64,000 nucleotides of DNA from Pseudomonas sp. ADAK13 (GTDB lineage Bacteria > Pseudomonadota > Gammaproteobacteria > Pseudomonadales > Pseudomonadaceae), in the NCBI RefSeq assembly GCF_012935715.1, contig NZ_CP052860.1:5518001-5582000 (forward strand), written 5' to 3'. The first letter of the stretch is position 1; every line of letters begins with the position of its first letter. The translations under genes and the position numbers were made by a program. This document shows positions 49,961 through 58,812 of this stretch, in pieces. Below the pieces are notes generated by a model that saw only the letters and a program-made list of their open reading frames with translations, did not search any database and was not told the origin of the DNA.

Positions 49961-49987
49961 TGAAAGCCACGTAATACGTGGCTTTCA
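49961..49987. repeat. perfect 27-bp palindrome between mtlZ and the autotransporter gene
   Basis: Two 13-bp arms (TGAAAGCCACGTA and complement) around a single A, 98-124 bp upstream of the autotransporter ATG and 32-58 bp after the mtlZ stop. No T-tract follows on the minus strand, so it may be a 3'-end hairpin of the mtl message or an operator for the autotransporter. Confidence 0.7.
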
Positions 49988-50018
49988 TGATGGCACATTG
50001 GTTTTTGCGGGACGCTTT

Positions 50019-50957
50019 TCAGTCCAGCTGATGACGGTAGGGCAAGTCCGGGCCGGTCTTGCTGCAGGTCAGCGCCGCCGCGCGGATGGCAAAGGTGAGC
50101 ATGCCGCTGATCTGCTCGCGGGACAGCTGTTGCAGGCCCTCGACGGAGTCCAGTTGGTGTTCCGTGAGCCAGGCAATCAAGGCGGCCTGGAAAGTGTCCC
50201 CGGCCCCTACGGTATCGGCCATCACCACCTTGACGGCGGGCGCGGACCAACTGCCATGCTGACGGCTGAACACGGTTGCGCCGTCGCCGCCACGGGTCAG
50301 GAAGACCAACTGGCAACGGTGCTGCAACCAGCCTTGCAGAATGCTTTCCGGTGCCTGGCCAGGGTAGAGCAGGTGCAGGTCTTCGTCGCTGACCTTGATC
50401 AGGTCGGCGTGCTTGACCAACTCGGCCACCCGCTCGCGCCACAGCTCAATGTTCGGCTGCGGGTTAAGGCGCACGTTGGGGTCGAGGCTGATCAGGCGCT
50501 TGCCACTTTCCCGGCGGACCAGGGCCAGCAAGGTGTCGCCAATCGGCTGCACCACCAGTGAGAACGATCCGATGTGCACGCCACGCACCTCGTCGCCCAG
50601 AACCGGCAGGTGTTCAAGTTGCAGCTGGCGGTCGGCGCAATCCTCACCGCGAAAGCTGTACTGGGGTGAGCCATTGGCCCCCACGGCGACCATTGCCAGG
50701 GTGGTGGGTGCGGCGAACTCCAGCAGGAAATCCTCGCGCACGCCTTCGTCCTTGAGCACCTGCAACAGGCGTCGGCCCAGGTAGTCGTCGGAGATACCGG
50801 CGAAAAAGCCCGCATCGATGCCCAGGCGACGCAAACCGACGGCAACGTTGAACGGCGAGCCGCCAGCGATTGCCTTGTAATTGACCCTCGACGCCTTGCC
50901 GCTGGCATCGTCCTCGCTGAAAAAATCAAACAGCGCTTCGCCACATACCAAATACAT
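50019..50957 (-). CDS. mtlZ: fructokinase of the mannitol operon
   Basis: 312 residues, PfkB-family sugar kinase: GGSPFNVAVGLRRLG near the N-terminus, the ATP/anion-hole motif DTVGAGDTFQAALIAWL with catalytic Asp. It phosphorylates the fructose produced by mannitol dehydrogenase to fructose-6-phosphate. Last gene of the mtlEFGKDYZ order, 12 bases after the xylulokinase gene, with a palindrome downstream. Confidence 0.9.
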   Translation of the reverse strand: MYLVCGEALFDFFSEDDASGKASRVNYKAIAGGSPFNVAVGLRRLGIDAGFFAGISDDYLGRRLLQVLKDEGVREDFLLEFAAPTTLAMVAVGANGSPQYSFRGEDCADRQLQLEHLPVLGDEVRGVHIGSFSLVVQPIGDTLLALVRRESGKRLISLDPNVRLNPQPNIELWRERVAELVKHADLIKVSDEDLHLLYPGQAPESILQGWLQHRCQLVFLTRGGDGATVFSRQHGSWSAPAVKVVMADTVGAGDTFQAALIAWLTEHQLDSVEGLQQLSREQISGMLTFAIRAAALTCSKTGPDLPYRHQLD

Positions 50958-50969
50958 ATTCGTTCGCTC

Positions 50970-52451
50970 TTAAAGGGATGCCACGTGCTGTTGATAACGC
51001 TCATAAGCTTGCTGGTAGGCGCTGACGCTGCCGGCATCCGGCAGCGTACGGCTGGCCGCGTCGACGCTGACGCAGCGCTCGCACAATTGCGCCAGGCCCT
51101 CACCCGACTGGCACCACGCCGCCTGGATCGCCGCGCCCAGGGCAGCGGCTTCGCTCTGTTCGGTGCAGATGACTTCGGTGTTCATGATATCGGCAACCAT
51201 CTGGCGCCACACCGGGCTTTTCGAGCCGCCGCCGATCAGCCGGATGCTCTGGCTTTGCAGGCCGGTCTGGCGCAGCAGGTCCAGGCCGTAGCGCAGGCCG
51301 AAGGTGGTGCCTTCGACCACCGCGCGGCACAGGTTGGCGCGGGTCAGGTTGGTCATGGTCAGACCGTGCAGGCTGCCGGTGGCGTGGGGCAGGGCGGGCA
51401 CCCGTTCGCCGTTGAGGAACGGCAGCATGCTCACGCCGTCGGCGCCAATCGGGGCCTCGGCCACCAGGGCGTTGAAAGCCGCCAGGTCGAGGTCGAACAG
51501 TTCGCGGATGACCCCGGTGGCATTGGTCAGGTTCATGGTGCAGATCAATGGCAGCCAGCCGCCGCTGGACGAGCAGAACGTCGCCACCGACGCCTGGGGG
51601 CTTACGTTGGCCCGATCGGCAAAGGCATACACGGTGCCGGATGAACCCAGGCTCATGGTGATCACGCCGGGGGCGATATTGCCGGTGCCGATAGCGCCCA
51701 TCATGTTGTCGCCGCCACCACTGGACACCTGCGCATTCGGGTTGATGCCCAGGCGCTCGGCGATGGCTGGCAGGATGATGCCCACTGGCTGGTTGGCCTC
51801 GACCAACTCGGGCAGCGCGGCTTCAAGGCGCCCTTCGGGGTCGATGTGGTGCAACAGCGCCAGGTCCCATTCCCGGGTGCGCACGTTGAAATAACCGGTG
51901 CCCGAGGCATCGCCGTACTCGGCGCAGGCGCGGCCGGTGAGCCAGTAGTTGAGGTAATCGTGGGGCAGCAGGACATGGGCGATGCGCGCGAAAATCTCCG
52001 GGTGCTGTTCGCGGGTCCACAACAGCTTGGACACGGTATAGCCGGGTGCGATGGCCACGCCGAGGCGCTCCAGGGAGCCGCTTTCGCCGCCCAGATGCTG
52101 CAGCAGGCGATCGTTTTCCGGCGCGGTTTCGGTGTCGCACCACAGCTTGGCCGGGCGCAGTACCTGGCCCTGGTCATCCAGCAGCACCAGGCCGTGTTGC
52201 TGGCCGGAGACGCCGATGGCGAGGATGTCCTGGCCGTCCACACCGGCCTGTTGCAAGGCGCGGTGGGTGGCTTCGGTGAACGCGTCCAACCATTCCTGGG
52301 TGTGCTGTTCGCGGCGCCCGTTGGCGCCGCTGATCAGGGTGTGGCTGGCAGCGCCCAGGCCCAGGACTTTGCCGCTGGCGGCGTCGAGGACGATCGCCTT
52401 GGTGCCCTGGGTGCCGCAGTCGATGCCGAGGTAGAGGTTTTGCTGGGTCAT
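50970..52451 (-). CDS. mtlY: xylulokinase of the mannitol/arabitol operon
   Basis: 493 residues, FGGY kinase: LGIDCGTQGTKAIVLD N-terminal phosphate motif, GVSGQQHGLVLLD, SSGGGDNMMGAIGTG, and adenosine motif RLIGGGSKSPVWRQMVADI. It phosphorylates D-xylulose, formed from D-arabitol by the polyol dehydrogenase, to D-xylulose-5-phosphate. Co-transcribed with mtlD and mtlZ. A REPIN separates it from mtlD (52498-52584). Confidence 0.9.
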   Translation of the reverse strand: MTQQNLYLGIDCGTQGTKAIVLDAASGKVLGLGAASHTLISGANGRREQHTQEWLDAFTEATHRALQQAGVDGQDILAIGVSGQQHGLVLLDDQGQVLRPAKLWCDTETAPENDRLLQHLGGESGSLERLGVAIAPGYTVSKLLWTREQHPEIFARIAHVLLPHDYLNYWLTGRACAEYGDASGTGYFNVRTREWDLALLHHIDPEGRLEAALPELVEANQPVGIILPAIAERLGINPNAQVSSGGGDNMMGAIGTGNIAPGVITMSLGSSGTVYAFADRANVSPQASVATFCSSSGGWLPLICTMNLTNATGVIRELFDLDLAAFNALVAEAPIGADGVSMLPFLNGERVPALPHATGSLHGLTMTNLTRANLCRAVVEGTTFGLRYGLDLLRQTGLQSQSIRLIGGGSKSPVWRQMVADIMNTEVICTEQSEAAALGAAIQAAWCQSGEGLAQLCERCVSVDAASRTLPDAGSVSAYQQAYERYQQHVASL

Positions 52452-52497
52452 GATCGTCGCTCAGCAGTGTTGTTTTTGGAGTGAGAATGCGATCAAC

Positions 52498-52584
52498 GTG
52501 GGAGCTGGCTTGCCTGCGATGGCGGTCCTTCAGCCAGCAACCATGTAGCTGATACACCGTTATCGCAGGCAAGCCAGCTCCCAC
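52498..52584. repeat. REPIN (GTGGGAGCTGGCTTGCC class) between mtlD and mtlY
   Basis: GTGGGAGCTGGCTTGCCTGC at 52498 onward and its complement ending at 52584, with ATGGCGGTC / GCAGGC context and a spacer of about 40 bp. It lies within the mtl transcript, 17 bp before the mtlD stop in map order, so it would form a hairpin in the mRNA between the two cistrons. Confidence 0.88.
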
Positions 52585-52601
52585 ATTTTGATTCGGTTCC
52601 G

Positions 52602-54083
52602 TCAGTGGATATTGGCGAGCAGCCGCTCCAGCGTTTTGCTCACACCCACATCCTGCAGGCTCTCGAAACACCGCTCAAACGCTGCCACAAACGCAGGTGA
52701 GTTGGGAATAGTCGTACCAAAAATCTCTTCCACCCCCAGCAGTCGCTGGCTGATCAGCGCATCATCCGTCACCAGCCCCTGGCAAAAGTCGGCACGGGGA
52801 TCCGGAATCCGGTAGATCACGCCATTCTCATCCACGCCTTTCAAGTACAACGCCCACGCCGCCACCACCAGCGCGGCGCGCTCGGTCTCGCGGCCATCGG
52901 CAATCAGGCGGTTGATGGTGGGTACGGTGAACTTGGGAAACTTCGAGGACCCATCGGAACACACGCGCTCCAGCTGGTCTGCAATCGCCTGGTTGGAGAA
53001 GCGGTCCACCAGAGTCTGCTTGTACTCGGTCAGGTCGATGCCCGGCACCGGCGCCAGGTTCGGCGTGACGTCCAGGTCCATGTAGGCGCGCATATACGCC
53101 ACGAACAGCGGATCGTTCATGGTCTCGTGGACGAAGCGATAGCCCTTCAGAAAGCCCAGGTACGTCAGCGCCAGGTGGCTGCCGTTGAGCAGGCCGATCT
53201 TCATTTCTTCGTACGGTGTGACGTCATCGGTGAATTGCACGCCCACCGTCTCCCACGCCGGGCGACCGTTGACGAACTTGTCTTCCAGCACCCATTGCAC
53301 GAACGGTTCGCAGACCACCGGCCAGGCGTCGTCGATGCCGTGCTCATCGTGCAGTTGCAGGCGGTGCGCGGTGCTGGTCATCGGCGTGATGCGGTCGACC
53401 ATGGCATTCGGGAAGCTCACGTTGGCCTTGATCCACTCATGCAGGTCAGGGTTATGCAGCGCGGCAAAGGCCAGCAAGGCTTTGCGGGTGACGGCGCCGT
53501 TGTGGGGCAGGTTATCGCAGGACATTACGGTAAAGGCCGCAACCCCGGCGGCACGGCGCTGGGTCAACGCGGCGCAGATAAACCCGAACACGGTTTTCGG
53601 CGAGCCCGGGTTGGCCAGGTCGTGCTGGATCTGCGGCAGGTTGGCCATGAACTCGCCGTTGCTGTCGTCGATGCAGTAGCCGCCTTCGGTGATGGTCAGC
53701 GAGACGATGCGGATTTCCGGGCTGGCCAGTTTGTCGATCAGCGCCTGGGCACCGTCTTCGGCCAGCAGCATGTCGCTGATGGAGCCGATAACCCGCACTT
53801 CGGTGTCGTCGGTGTCGCCCAGTTCATACAGGGTGAACAGATAGTCCTGGCCGGCCAGGTCATCCCGGGCCTTGCGGTCTTCGGCACGCAGGCCGACCCC
53901 GCAAATGCTCCAGTCCAGGCCGGTGCCGGTGTTCATCAGTGCATCGGTGTAATACGCCTGGTGGGCGCGGTGGAACCCACCCACGCCAATGTGCGCGATG
54001 CCCTGGCGGGTATCGGCGATCGCATAGGTTGGCAACTGCACTTCAGGGGCCAGTTGCGTGAGGTTTTGCTTGTTCAGTTTCAT
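52602..54083 (-). CDS. mtlD: mannitol 2-dehydrogenase
   Basis: 493 residues, polyol-specific long-chain dehydrogenase. NAD+ binding in HIGVGGFHRAHQAYY; catalytic Lys295 in EEMKIGLLNGSHLALTYLG with Asn300 and His303, the numbers of the crystallised P. fluorescens enzyme, whose sequence it follows closely. It oxidises D-mannitol to D-fructose (and D-arabitol to D-xylulose) with NAD+. No metal is needed. Cytosolic. Sits between mtlK and mtlY; 17 bases separate it from mtlK. Confidence 0.95.
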   Translation of the reverse strand: MKLNKQNLTQLAPEVQLPTYAIADTRQGIAHIGVGGFHRAHQAYYTDALMNTGTGLDWSICGVGLRAEDRKARDDLAGQDYLFTLYELGDTDDTEVRVIGSISDMLLAEDGAQALIDKLASPEIRIVSLTITEGGYCIDDSNGEFMANLPQIQHDLANPGSPKTVFGFICAALTQRRAAGVAAFTVMSCDNLPHNGAVTRKALLAFAALHNPDLHEWIKANVSFPNAMVDRITPMTSTAHRLQLHDEHGIDDAWPVVCEPFVQWVLEDKFVNGRPAWETVGVQFTDDVTPYEEMKIGLLNGSHLALTYLGFLKGYRFVHETMNDPLFVAYMRAYMDLDVTPNLAPVPGIDLTEYKQTLVDRFSNQAIADQLERVCSDGSSKFPKFTVPTINRLIADGRETERAALVVAAWALYLKGVDENGVIYRIPDPRADFCQGLVTDDALISQRLLGVEEIFGTTIPNSPAFVAAFERCFESLQDVGVSKTLERLLANIH

Positions 54084-54100
54084 GGGTAAGTCTCGCGAAA

Positions 54101-55204
54101 TCAGGCGGCGGCGCGCAGGGGGCGGGCCACGGCAACGCCGTCAGCGTCGAACAGATGGCATTGGGTCGGGTCCAGGTACAGCTGCAGGGTTTCGCCGTAT
54201 TGGCTGGCCATGTCGCCCCGGATACGCAGGGTCAGCGGCTCTTTGCTGGCGGTGATGACGTGGCAGAAGGTGTCGCTGCCCAGGCGCTCGCCGACGTCGG
54301 CGGTGACGGTCAGGGTGGCTTGCCCCGGCGAGGCGATTTCCAGGTGCTCCGGGCGAATGCCCAGGGTCACCGCACTGCCGACACTCAAGGTCGCGCTGCT
54401 CAGGGGCAGGCTGATGCGCCCACCGGCATCCAGTTCGACTTCGCAACCCTGCGCGTCAACGCGGGTGACCTTGCCTTTGAGGAAACCCATTTTCGGTGTA
54501 CCCAGAAAGCCTGCGACAAACAGGTTGGCCGGCTGGTGATACAGCTCCAGCGGCGAGCCCACCTGTTCCACGCGGCCGCTGTTCAGCACGACCACCTTGT
54601 CGGCCAGGGTCATGGCTTCGACCTGGTCGTGGGTCACGTAGATCATGGTGGCTTGCAGCTCTTTGTGCAGGCGCGACAGCTCCAGGCGCATTTGCACGCG
54701 CAGGGCGGCATCGAGGTTGGACAGCGGCTCGTCGAAAAGGAAGATCTTCGGGTTGCGCACAATCGCGCGGCCAATGGCGACACGCTGGCGCTGGCCGCCG
54801 GACAACTGCTTGGGCTTGCGCTCCAGCAACGGGCCCAGCTCCAGGATGCGCGCCGCTTCGTTGACCTTGCTCTCGACAATCTTCTTGTCGACGCCTGCCA
54901 GGTCCAGGGCAAACGACATGTTCTTGCGCACGCTCATATGCGGGTACAGGGCGTAGGTCTGGAACACCATCGCCAGGTCGCGCTTGGCCGGGGTGACTTC
55001 GGTGATGTCGCGGCCATCCAGCTCGATGGTGCCTTCGGTGACTTCTTCCAGGCCCGCAATCAAGCGCAGCAGGGTCGATTTGCCGCAGCCCGACGGGCCG
55101 ACGAACACCACGAATTCCTTGTCGTTCACCTCAAGGTCGATGCCCTTGATGATGGAGAAACCTTCGAAGCCTTTTTGCAGATTCTTGATTTTCAGGTTGG
55201 CCAT
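54101..55204 (-). CDS. mtlK: mannitol/sorbitol ABC transporter ATPase
   Basis: 367 residues, MalK-like: Walker A GPSGCGKSTLLRLIAG, signature LSGGQRQRVAIGRAI, Walker B IFLFDEPLSNLD, switch His in THDQVEAM, then a C-terminal TOBE/regulatory domain (about 240-360; GIRPEHLEIA). Energises import through MtlF and MtlG. Positioned after mtlG in the conserved order. Confidence 0.93.
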   Translation of the reverse strand: MANLKIKNLQKGFEGFSIIKGIDLEVNDKEFVVFVGPSGCGKSTLLRLIAGLEEVTEGTIELDGRDITEVTPAKRDLAMVFQTYALYPHMSVRKNMSFALDLAGVDKKIVESKVNEAARILELGPLLERKPKQLSGGQRQRVAIGRAIVRNPKIFLFDEPLSNLDAALRVQMRLELSRLHKELQATMIYVTHDQVEAMTLADKVVVLNSGRVEQVGSPLELYHQPANLFVAGFLGTPKMGFLKGKVTRVDAQGCEVELDAGGRISLPLSSATLSVGSAVTLGIRPEHLEIASPGQATLTVTADVGERLGSDTFCHVITASKEPLTLRIRGDMASQYGETLQLYLDPTQCHLFDADGVAVARPLRAAA

Positions 55205-55247
55205 GATGGGCCTCCGCTTCTAAATTCGTTGTTGTTTGAAGGTGCCG

Positions 55248-56078
55248 TTATTTCACGGCGCCGAAGGACAAACCGCGGACCAGCTGTTTCTGGCTGATCC
55301 AGCCAAAGATCAGGATCGGCGCACAGGCCAGGGTCGACACGGCAGACAATTTGGCCCAGAACAAGCCTTCGGGGCTGGAGTACGAGGCGATCAATGCGGT
55401 CAGCGGCGCGGCGTTGGACGAGGTCAGGTTCAGTGACCAGAACGCTTCGTTCCAGCACAGGATCAGCGACAGCAACACCGTGGACGCCAGGCCGCCCTTG
55501 GCGATCGGCAGCAGTACCCGGACCATTTCCTGCCACAGGGTGGCGCCGTCCAGGCGGGCGGCTTCGAGGATGTCTTTCGGGATGTCCTTGAAGTAGGTGT
55601 AAACCATCCAGACCACGATCGGCAGGTTGATCAGGGTGTAGATGATGATCAGCGCAATGCGCGTGTCCAGCAGGCCGAAGCTCTTGGCCAGCAGGTAGAT
55701 CGGCATCAGCACGCCCACCGGCGGCAGCATCTTGGTGGAGAGCATCCACAGCAGCGTGCCCTTGGTGCGCTTGGTCTCGTAGAAGGCCATGGAGTAGGCG
55801 GCCGGCACCGAGATCAGCAGGCACAGGGCGGTGGCGCTGAAGGAAATCAGCACCGAGTTCCAGGCGTAGCTGAAGTAGTTGCTGCGCTCGTTGATGTGCA
55901 GGTAGTTCTCCAGCGTCGGCGTGAAGATGAACTGCGGCGGGGTGGCGAACGCATCGATTTCGGTCTTGAAGCTGGTCAGCACCATCCAGAAGATCGGGAA
56001 GAAAATCAGGATCGCGATGGCCCAGGCCAGGGTGCCGAGCAACACGCTTTGCAGGCGGCGGGATTGTTGGAGCGTCAT
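55248..56078 (-). CDS. mtlG: mannitol ABC transporter permease
   Basis: 276 residues, six membrane helices, MalG-type permease with the EAA loop (EAARLDGATLWQEMVRVLLPIAKGG, in pieces) that docks the ATPase. Forms the channel with MtlF. Its start is ten bases after the mtlF stop. Confidence 0.92.
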   Translation of the reverse strand: MTLQQSRRLQSVLLGTLAWAIAILIFFPIFWMVLTSFKTEIDAFATPPQFIFTPTLENYLHINERSNYFSYAWNSVLISFSATALCLLISVPAAYSMAFYETKRTKGTLLWMLSTKMLPPVGVLMPIYLLAKSFGLLDTRIALIIIYTLINLPIVVWMVYTYFKDIPKDILEAARLDGATLWQEMVRVLLPIAKGGLASTVLLSLILCWNEAFWSLNLTSSNAAPLTALIASYSSPEGLFWAKLSAVSTLACAPILIFGWISQKQLVRGLSFGAVK

Positions 56079-56088
56079 GGCGCGGCCC

Positions 56089-57015
56089 TCAAGGCTTGTC
56101 AGTCAGGTTTTTGCCGATCATCCGCACCAGGATGATCGCCGCGATATTGGCGATGACCACGGCAATCAAGCCGCCGGCCGAGGCCATGCCCACATCGAAC
56201 TGCACCAGCGCCTGGTTATAGATCAGGTAGGCGAGGTTGGTCGACGCGTAGCCGGGGCCACCGTTGGTGGTGGTGAAGATTTCCGCGAACACCGAGAGCA
56301 GGAAGATGGTTTCGATCATCACCACCACGGCAATCGGGCGTGCCAGGTGCGGCAGGGTCAGGTGCCAGAAGATCGCGATGGCGCCGGCACCGTCCAGGCG
56401 GGCGGCTTCCTTTTGTTCCTGGTCGAGGGACTGCATGGCGGTCATCAGCAGCAGGATCGCGAAGGGCAGCCACTGCCAGGACACGATGATGATGATCGAC
56501 AGCAACGGGTAATGGGCCAACCAGTCAACGGGCTGGGCGCCGAACAGCTTCCACACGTAGGCGAGAATCCCCGACACAGGGTGGAAAATCAGGTTTTTCC
56601 AGATCAGCGCACCGACGGTGGGCATGATGAAGAACGGTGAAATCAGCAACACCCGCACCAGGCCGCGACCGAAAAACTCGCTGGCCTCCAGCAGGGCGCT
56701 GATCAGTACACCCAACACCACGCTGATCAGCAGCACGCTGCCCACCAGCAACAAGGTATTGGTGGCACCGGGCAGGAAGCCCGAGTCGGTGATGAAGTAG
56801 GTGAAGTTTTCCAGGCCCACGAATTGGTTTTCGCCGGGGTAGAGCAGGTTGTAGCGAATCAGCGAGAAGTACAGGGTCATGCCCAGCGGCACGATCATCC
56901 ACAGCAGCAACAGGGCCACCGAGGGGCTGACGAGGAACCAGCCGGGGTTGATCAAGCGGCTTTTGCGCGGCTTGTCCGGCGTAGCGGTTTGCACTTGGGC
57001 AGTGGTGGTATTCAT
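56089..57015 (-). CDS. mtlF: mannitol ABC transporter permease
   Basis: 308 residues, six to seven membrane helices, MalF-type with EAA loop (EAARLDGAGAIAIFWHLTLP). The N-terminal 25 residues are cytosolic (TTTAQVQTATPDKPRKSR). It pairs with MtlG. A REPIN lies between it and mtlE (57086-57170). Confidence 0.92.
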   Translation of the reverse strand: MNTTTAQVQTATPDKPRKSRLINPGWFLVSPSVALLLLWMIVPLGMTLYFSLIRYNLLYPGENQFVGLENFTYFITDSGFLPGATNTLLLVGSVLLISVVLGVLISALLEASEFFGRGLVRVLLISPFFIMPTVGALIWKNLIFHPVSGILAYVWKLFGAQPVDWLAHYPLLSIIIIVSWQWLPFAILLLMTAMQSLDQEQKEAARLDGAGAIAIFWHLTLPHLARPIAVVVMIETIFLLSVFAEIFTTTNGGPGYASTNLAYLIYNQALVQFDVGMASAGGLIAVVIANIAAIILVRMIGKNLTDKP

Positions 57016-57085
57016 GGTGATCAGGACCAGTCAGGTACATGCGGAATGCGGGTCGGAGTGCGGTTAAAGGTGAGAGCTGGCTTGT

Positions 57086-57170
57086 GTGGGAGCTGGCTTG
57101 CCTGCGATGGCATCCCCCCGGTTTAACTGACAGACCGAGGTGTCTGTATCGCAGGCAAGCCAGCTCCCAC
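57086..57170. repeat. REPIN (GTGGGAGCTGGCTTGCC class) between mtlE and mtlF
   Basis: GTGGGAGCTGGCTTGCCTGC at 57086 onward and the complementary copy ending at 57170, with a spacer that itself pairs partly (ACCGAGGTGTCTGT). A short extra piece (GAGAGCTGGCTTGT) precedes it. In the mtl transcript it lies just after the binding-protein cistron. Confidence 0.88.
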
Positions 57171-57223
57171 CAAGAGCCTCTCACACAAAAGCGGGTTCCC
57201 ACATTCAGTGTGGTGAGACCGCT

Positions 57224-58534
57224 TTACTTGGGATAACCGGCCCGCTTCATTTCGCGTTCGGTGAAGGTCTGTGCATCCGCCAGGGCTTTTTCGGCGGTCG
57301 AGCCACCGGTCAGTGCACTGGAGAAGAACTTGCCGACCTGGGTACCAATCGCCTGGAATTCAGGAATGGTCACCAGCTGGATGCCCACATACGGCACCGG
57401 CTTGGCCGACGGGTCTTTCGGGTCGGCGACTTTCAGCGATTCCAGCGTTACCTTGGCAAACGGCGCCGCCTTCATGTATTCGTCGCTGTAGGTCGACTTG
57501 CGGGTACCTGGCGGTACGTTGGCAATCCCGTCGGTCTTGGCGACCAACTGGCTGTATTCCTTGGAAGTGGCCCAGGTGGTGAAGACCTTGGCGGCGTCCT
57601 TGGCTTTGGAGCTGGTCGGAATCCCCAGGGACCATGAGTACAGCCACGACGTACCTTTGTCGGTTTTCTCATGGGGTGCAAAGGTAAAGCCGACGTGGTC
57701 AGCCACTTTGCTTTGGGTCTTGTCGGTCACGAACGAGCCGGCGACGCTGGCGTCGACCCAGATCGCGCACTTGCCGCTGTTGAACAGCGCCAGGTTTTCG
57801 TTGAAGCCGTTGCTGGAGGCGCCCGGCGGGCCGGATTTTTTCATGTTGTCGACGTAGAAACTCAACGCGTCTTTCCACTCGGGACCGTTGAATTCCGGTT
57901 GCCACTTCTCATCGAACCAGCGTGCACCGTAGCCGTTGGCCAGGGTGGTGATCAGCGCCATGTTCTCGCCCCAACCGGCTTTGCCGCGCAGGCACAGGCC
58001 GTACTGTTCCTTGTCCTTGTTGGTGAGCTTGGCGGCGAATTCGCCGATCTGCGTCCAGGTCGGGTGCTCGGGCATGGTCAGCCCGGCGTCCTTGAACAGG
58101 TCGGTGCGGTAATAGGTGATGGAGCTTTCGGCGTAGAACGGCAGGGCGTACAGCGAGCCCTTGACGGAAAGGCCGTCACGCACGGAAGGGAAAACGTCGT
58201 CCAGGTCGTAGGAAGCAGGCAGGTCCTTCATCGGTTCCAGCCAGCCCTTGGCGCCCCAGAGTGCAGCTTCGTACATGCCGATGGTCAACACGTCGAACTG
58301 TCCGCCCTGGGTGGCGATGTCGGTGGTGAGGCGTTGGCGCAGGACGTTTTCTTCCAGTACCACCCAGTTCAACTTGATCTCCGGATGCTCGGTCTCGAAG
58401 GTTTTCGAGAGCTTTTGCATGCGAATCATGTCGCTGTTGTTGACGGTGGCAATGGTCAGGGTTTGCGCGCCAAGACTGACGGCGCTCAGGGTCATGCAGG
58501 TGCAGGCAAGCAGAGCTTTAGCTGTGAACTTCAT
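57224..58534 (-). CDS. mtlE: mannitol/sorbitol ABC transporter substrate-binding protein
   Basis: 436 residues from ATG 58534 (GGAG upstream), an extracellular solute-binding protein family 1 with a signal peptide (MKFTAKALLACTCMTLSAVS, cleaved near residue 24). Binds mannitol, sorbitol or arabitol in the periplasm for MtlFGK. First gene of the mtl operon. Its 5' leader contains a palindrome and an AACAACAA motif (58579-58610). Confidence 0.93.
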   Translation of the reverse strand: MKFTAKALLACTCMTLSAVSLGAQTLTIATVNNSDMIRMQKLSKTFETEHPEIKLNWVVLEENVLRQRLTTDIATQGGQFDVLTIGMYEAALWGAKGWLEPMKDLPASYDLDDVFPSVRDGLSVKGSLYALPFYAESSITYYRTDLFKDAGLTMPEHPTWTQIGEFAAKLTNKDKEQYGLCLRGKAGWGENMALITTLANGYGARWFDEKWQPEFNGPEWKDALSFYVDNMKKSGPPGASSNGFNENLALFNSGKCAIWVDASVAGSFVTDKTQSKVADHVGFTFAPHEKTDKGTSWLYSWSLGIPTSSKAKDAAKVFTTWATSKEYSQLVAKTDGIANVPPGTRKSTYSDEYMKAAPFAKVTLESLKVADPKDPSAKPVPYVGIQLVTIPEFQAIGTQVGKFFSSALTGGSTAEKALADAQTFTEREMKRAGYPK

Positions 58535-58578
58535 CGCGCACTCCATTTCTGCGCCCAGGGGCTACAGAAGGACAGTTA

Positions 58579-58610
58579 TTGTTGTTGTGTCTTCCACGAC
58601 AGCTGGAAGA
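58579..58610 (-). promoter_or_regulatory. mtlE leader: AACAACAA motif and palindrome
   Basis: On the mtlE mRNA strand, AACAACAA (58579-58586) matches the AAnAAnAA site used by Hfq/Crc in pseudomonads, 45-52 bases before the start codon. Directly upstream, TCTTCCA/TGGAAGA (58590-58596, 58604-58610) forms an inverted repeat with a 7-bp spacer. Both are predictions. Confidence 0.45.
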
Positions 58611-58718
58611 GTGTGCGTTGATTACAGCCTTCAATTGGCGTGGTGACAAATCCTTGGGAGCACTTCTACTGATACTTTTTTGCACTCGGCGGATTTTCGG
58701 TGGGAACACGGTGCAAAT

Positions 58719-58787
58719 GTGGGAGCTGGCTTGCCTGCGATGGCTGTGTGTCAGTCACGGCGCTATCGCAGGCAAGCCAGCTCCCAC
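58719..58787. repeat. REPIN (GTGGGAGCTGGCTTGCC class) between mtlR and mtlE
   Basis: GTGGGAGCTGGCTTGCCTGC at 58719 onward, complement ending at 58787, spacer about 22 bp (GTGTGTCAGTCAC). It lies between the mtlR stop and the mtlE promoter region. Confidence 0.88.
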
Positions 58788-58812
58788 AGAAAAGCGGGCC
58801 CGCGGTTGTTCT

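Noticed and set aside
52498..58787. CRISPR-like repeats
   Set aside because: The repeats are inverted pairs hundreds to thousands of bases apart with no regular spacers; they fit REPINs.
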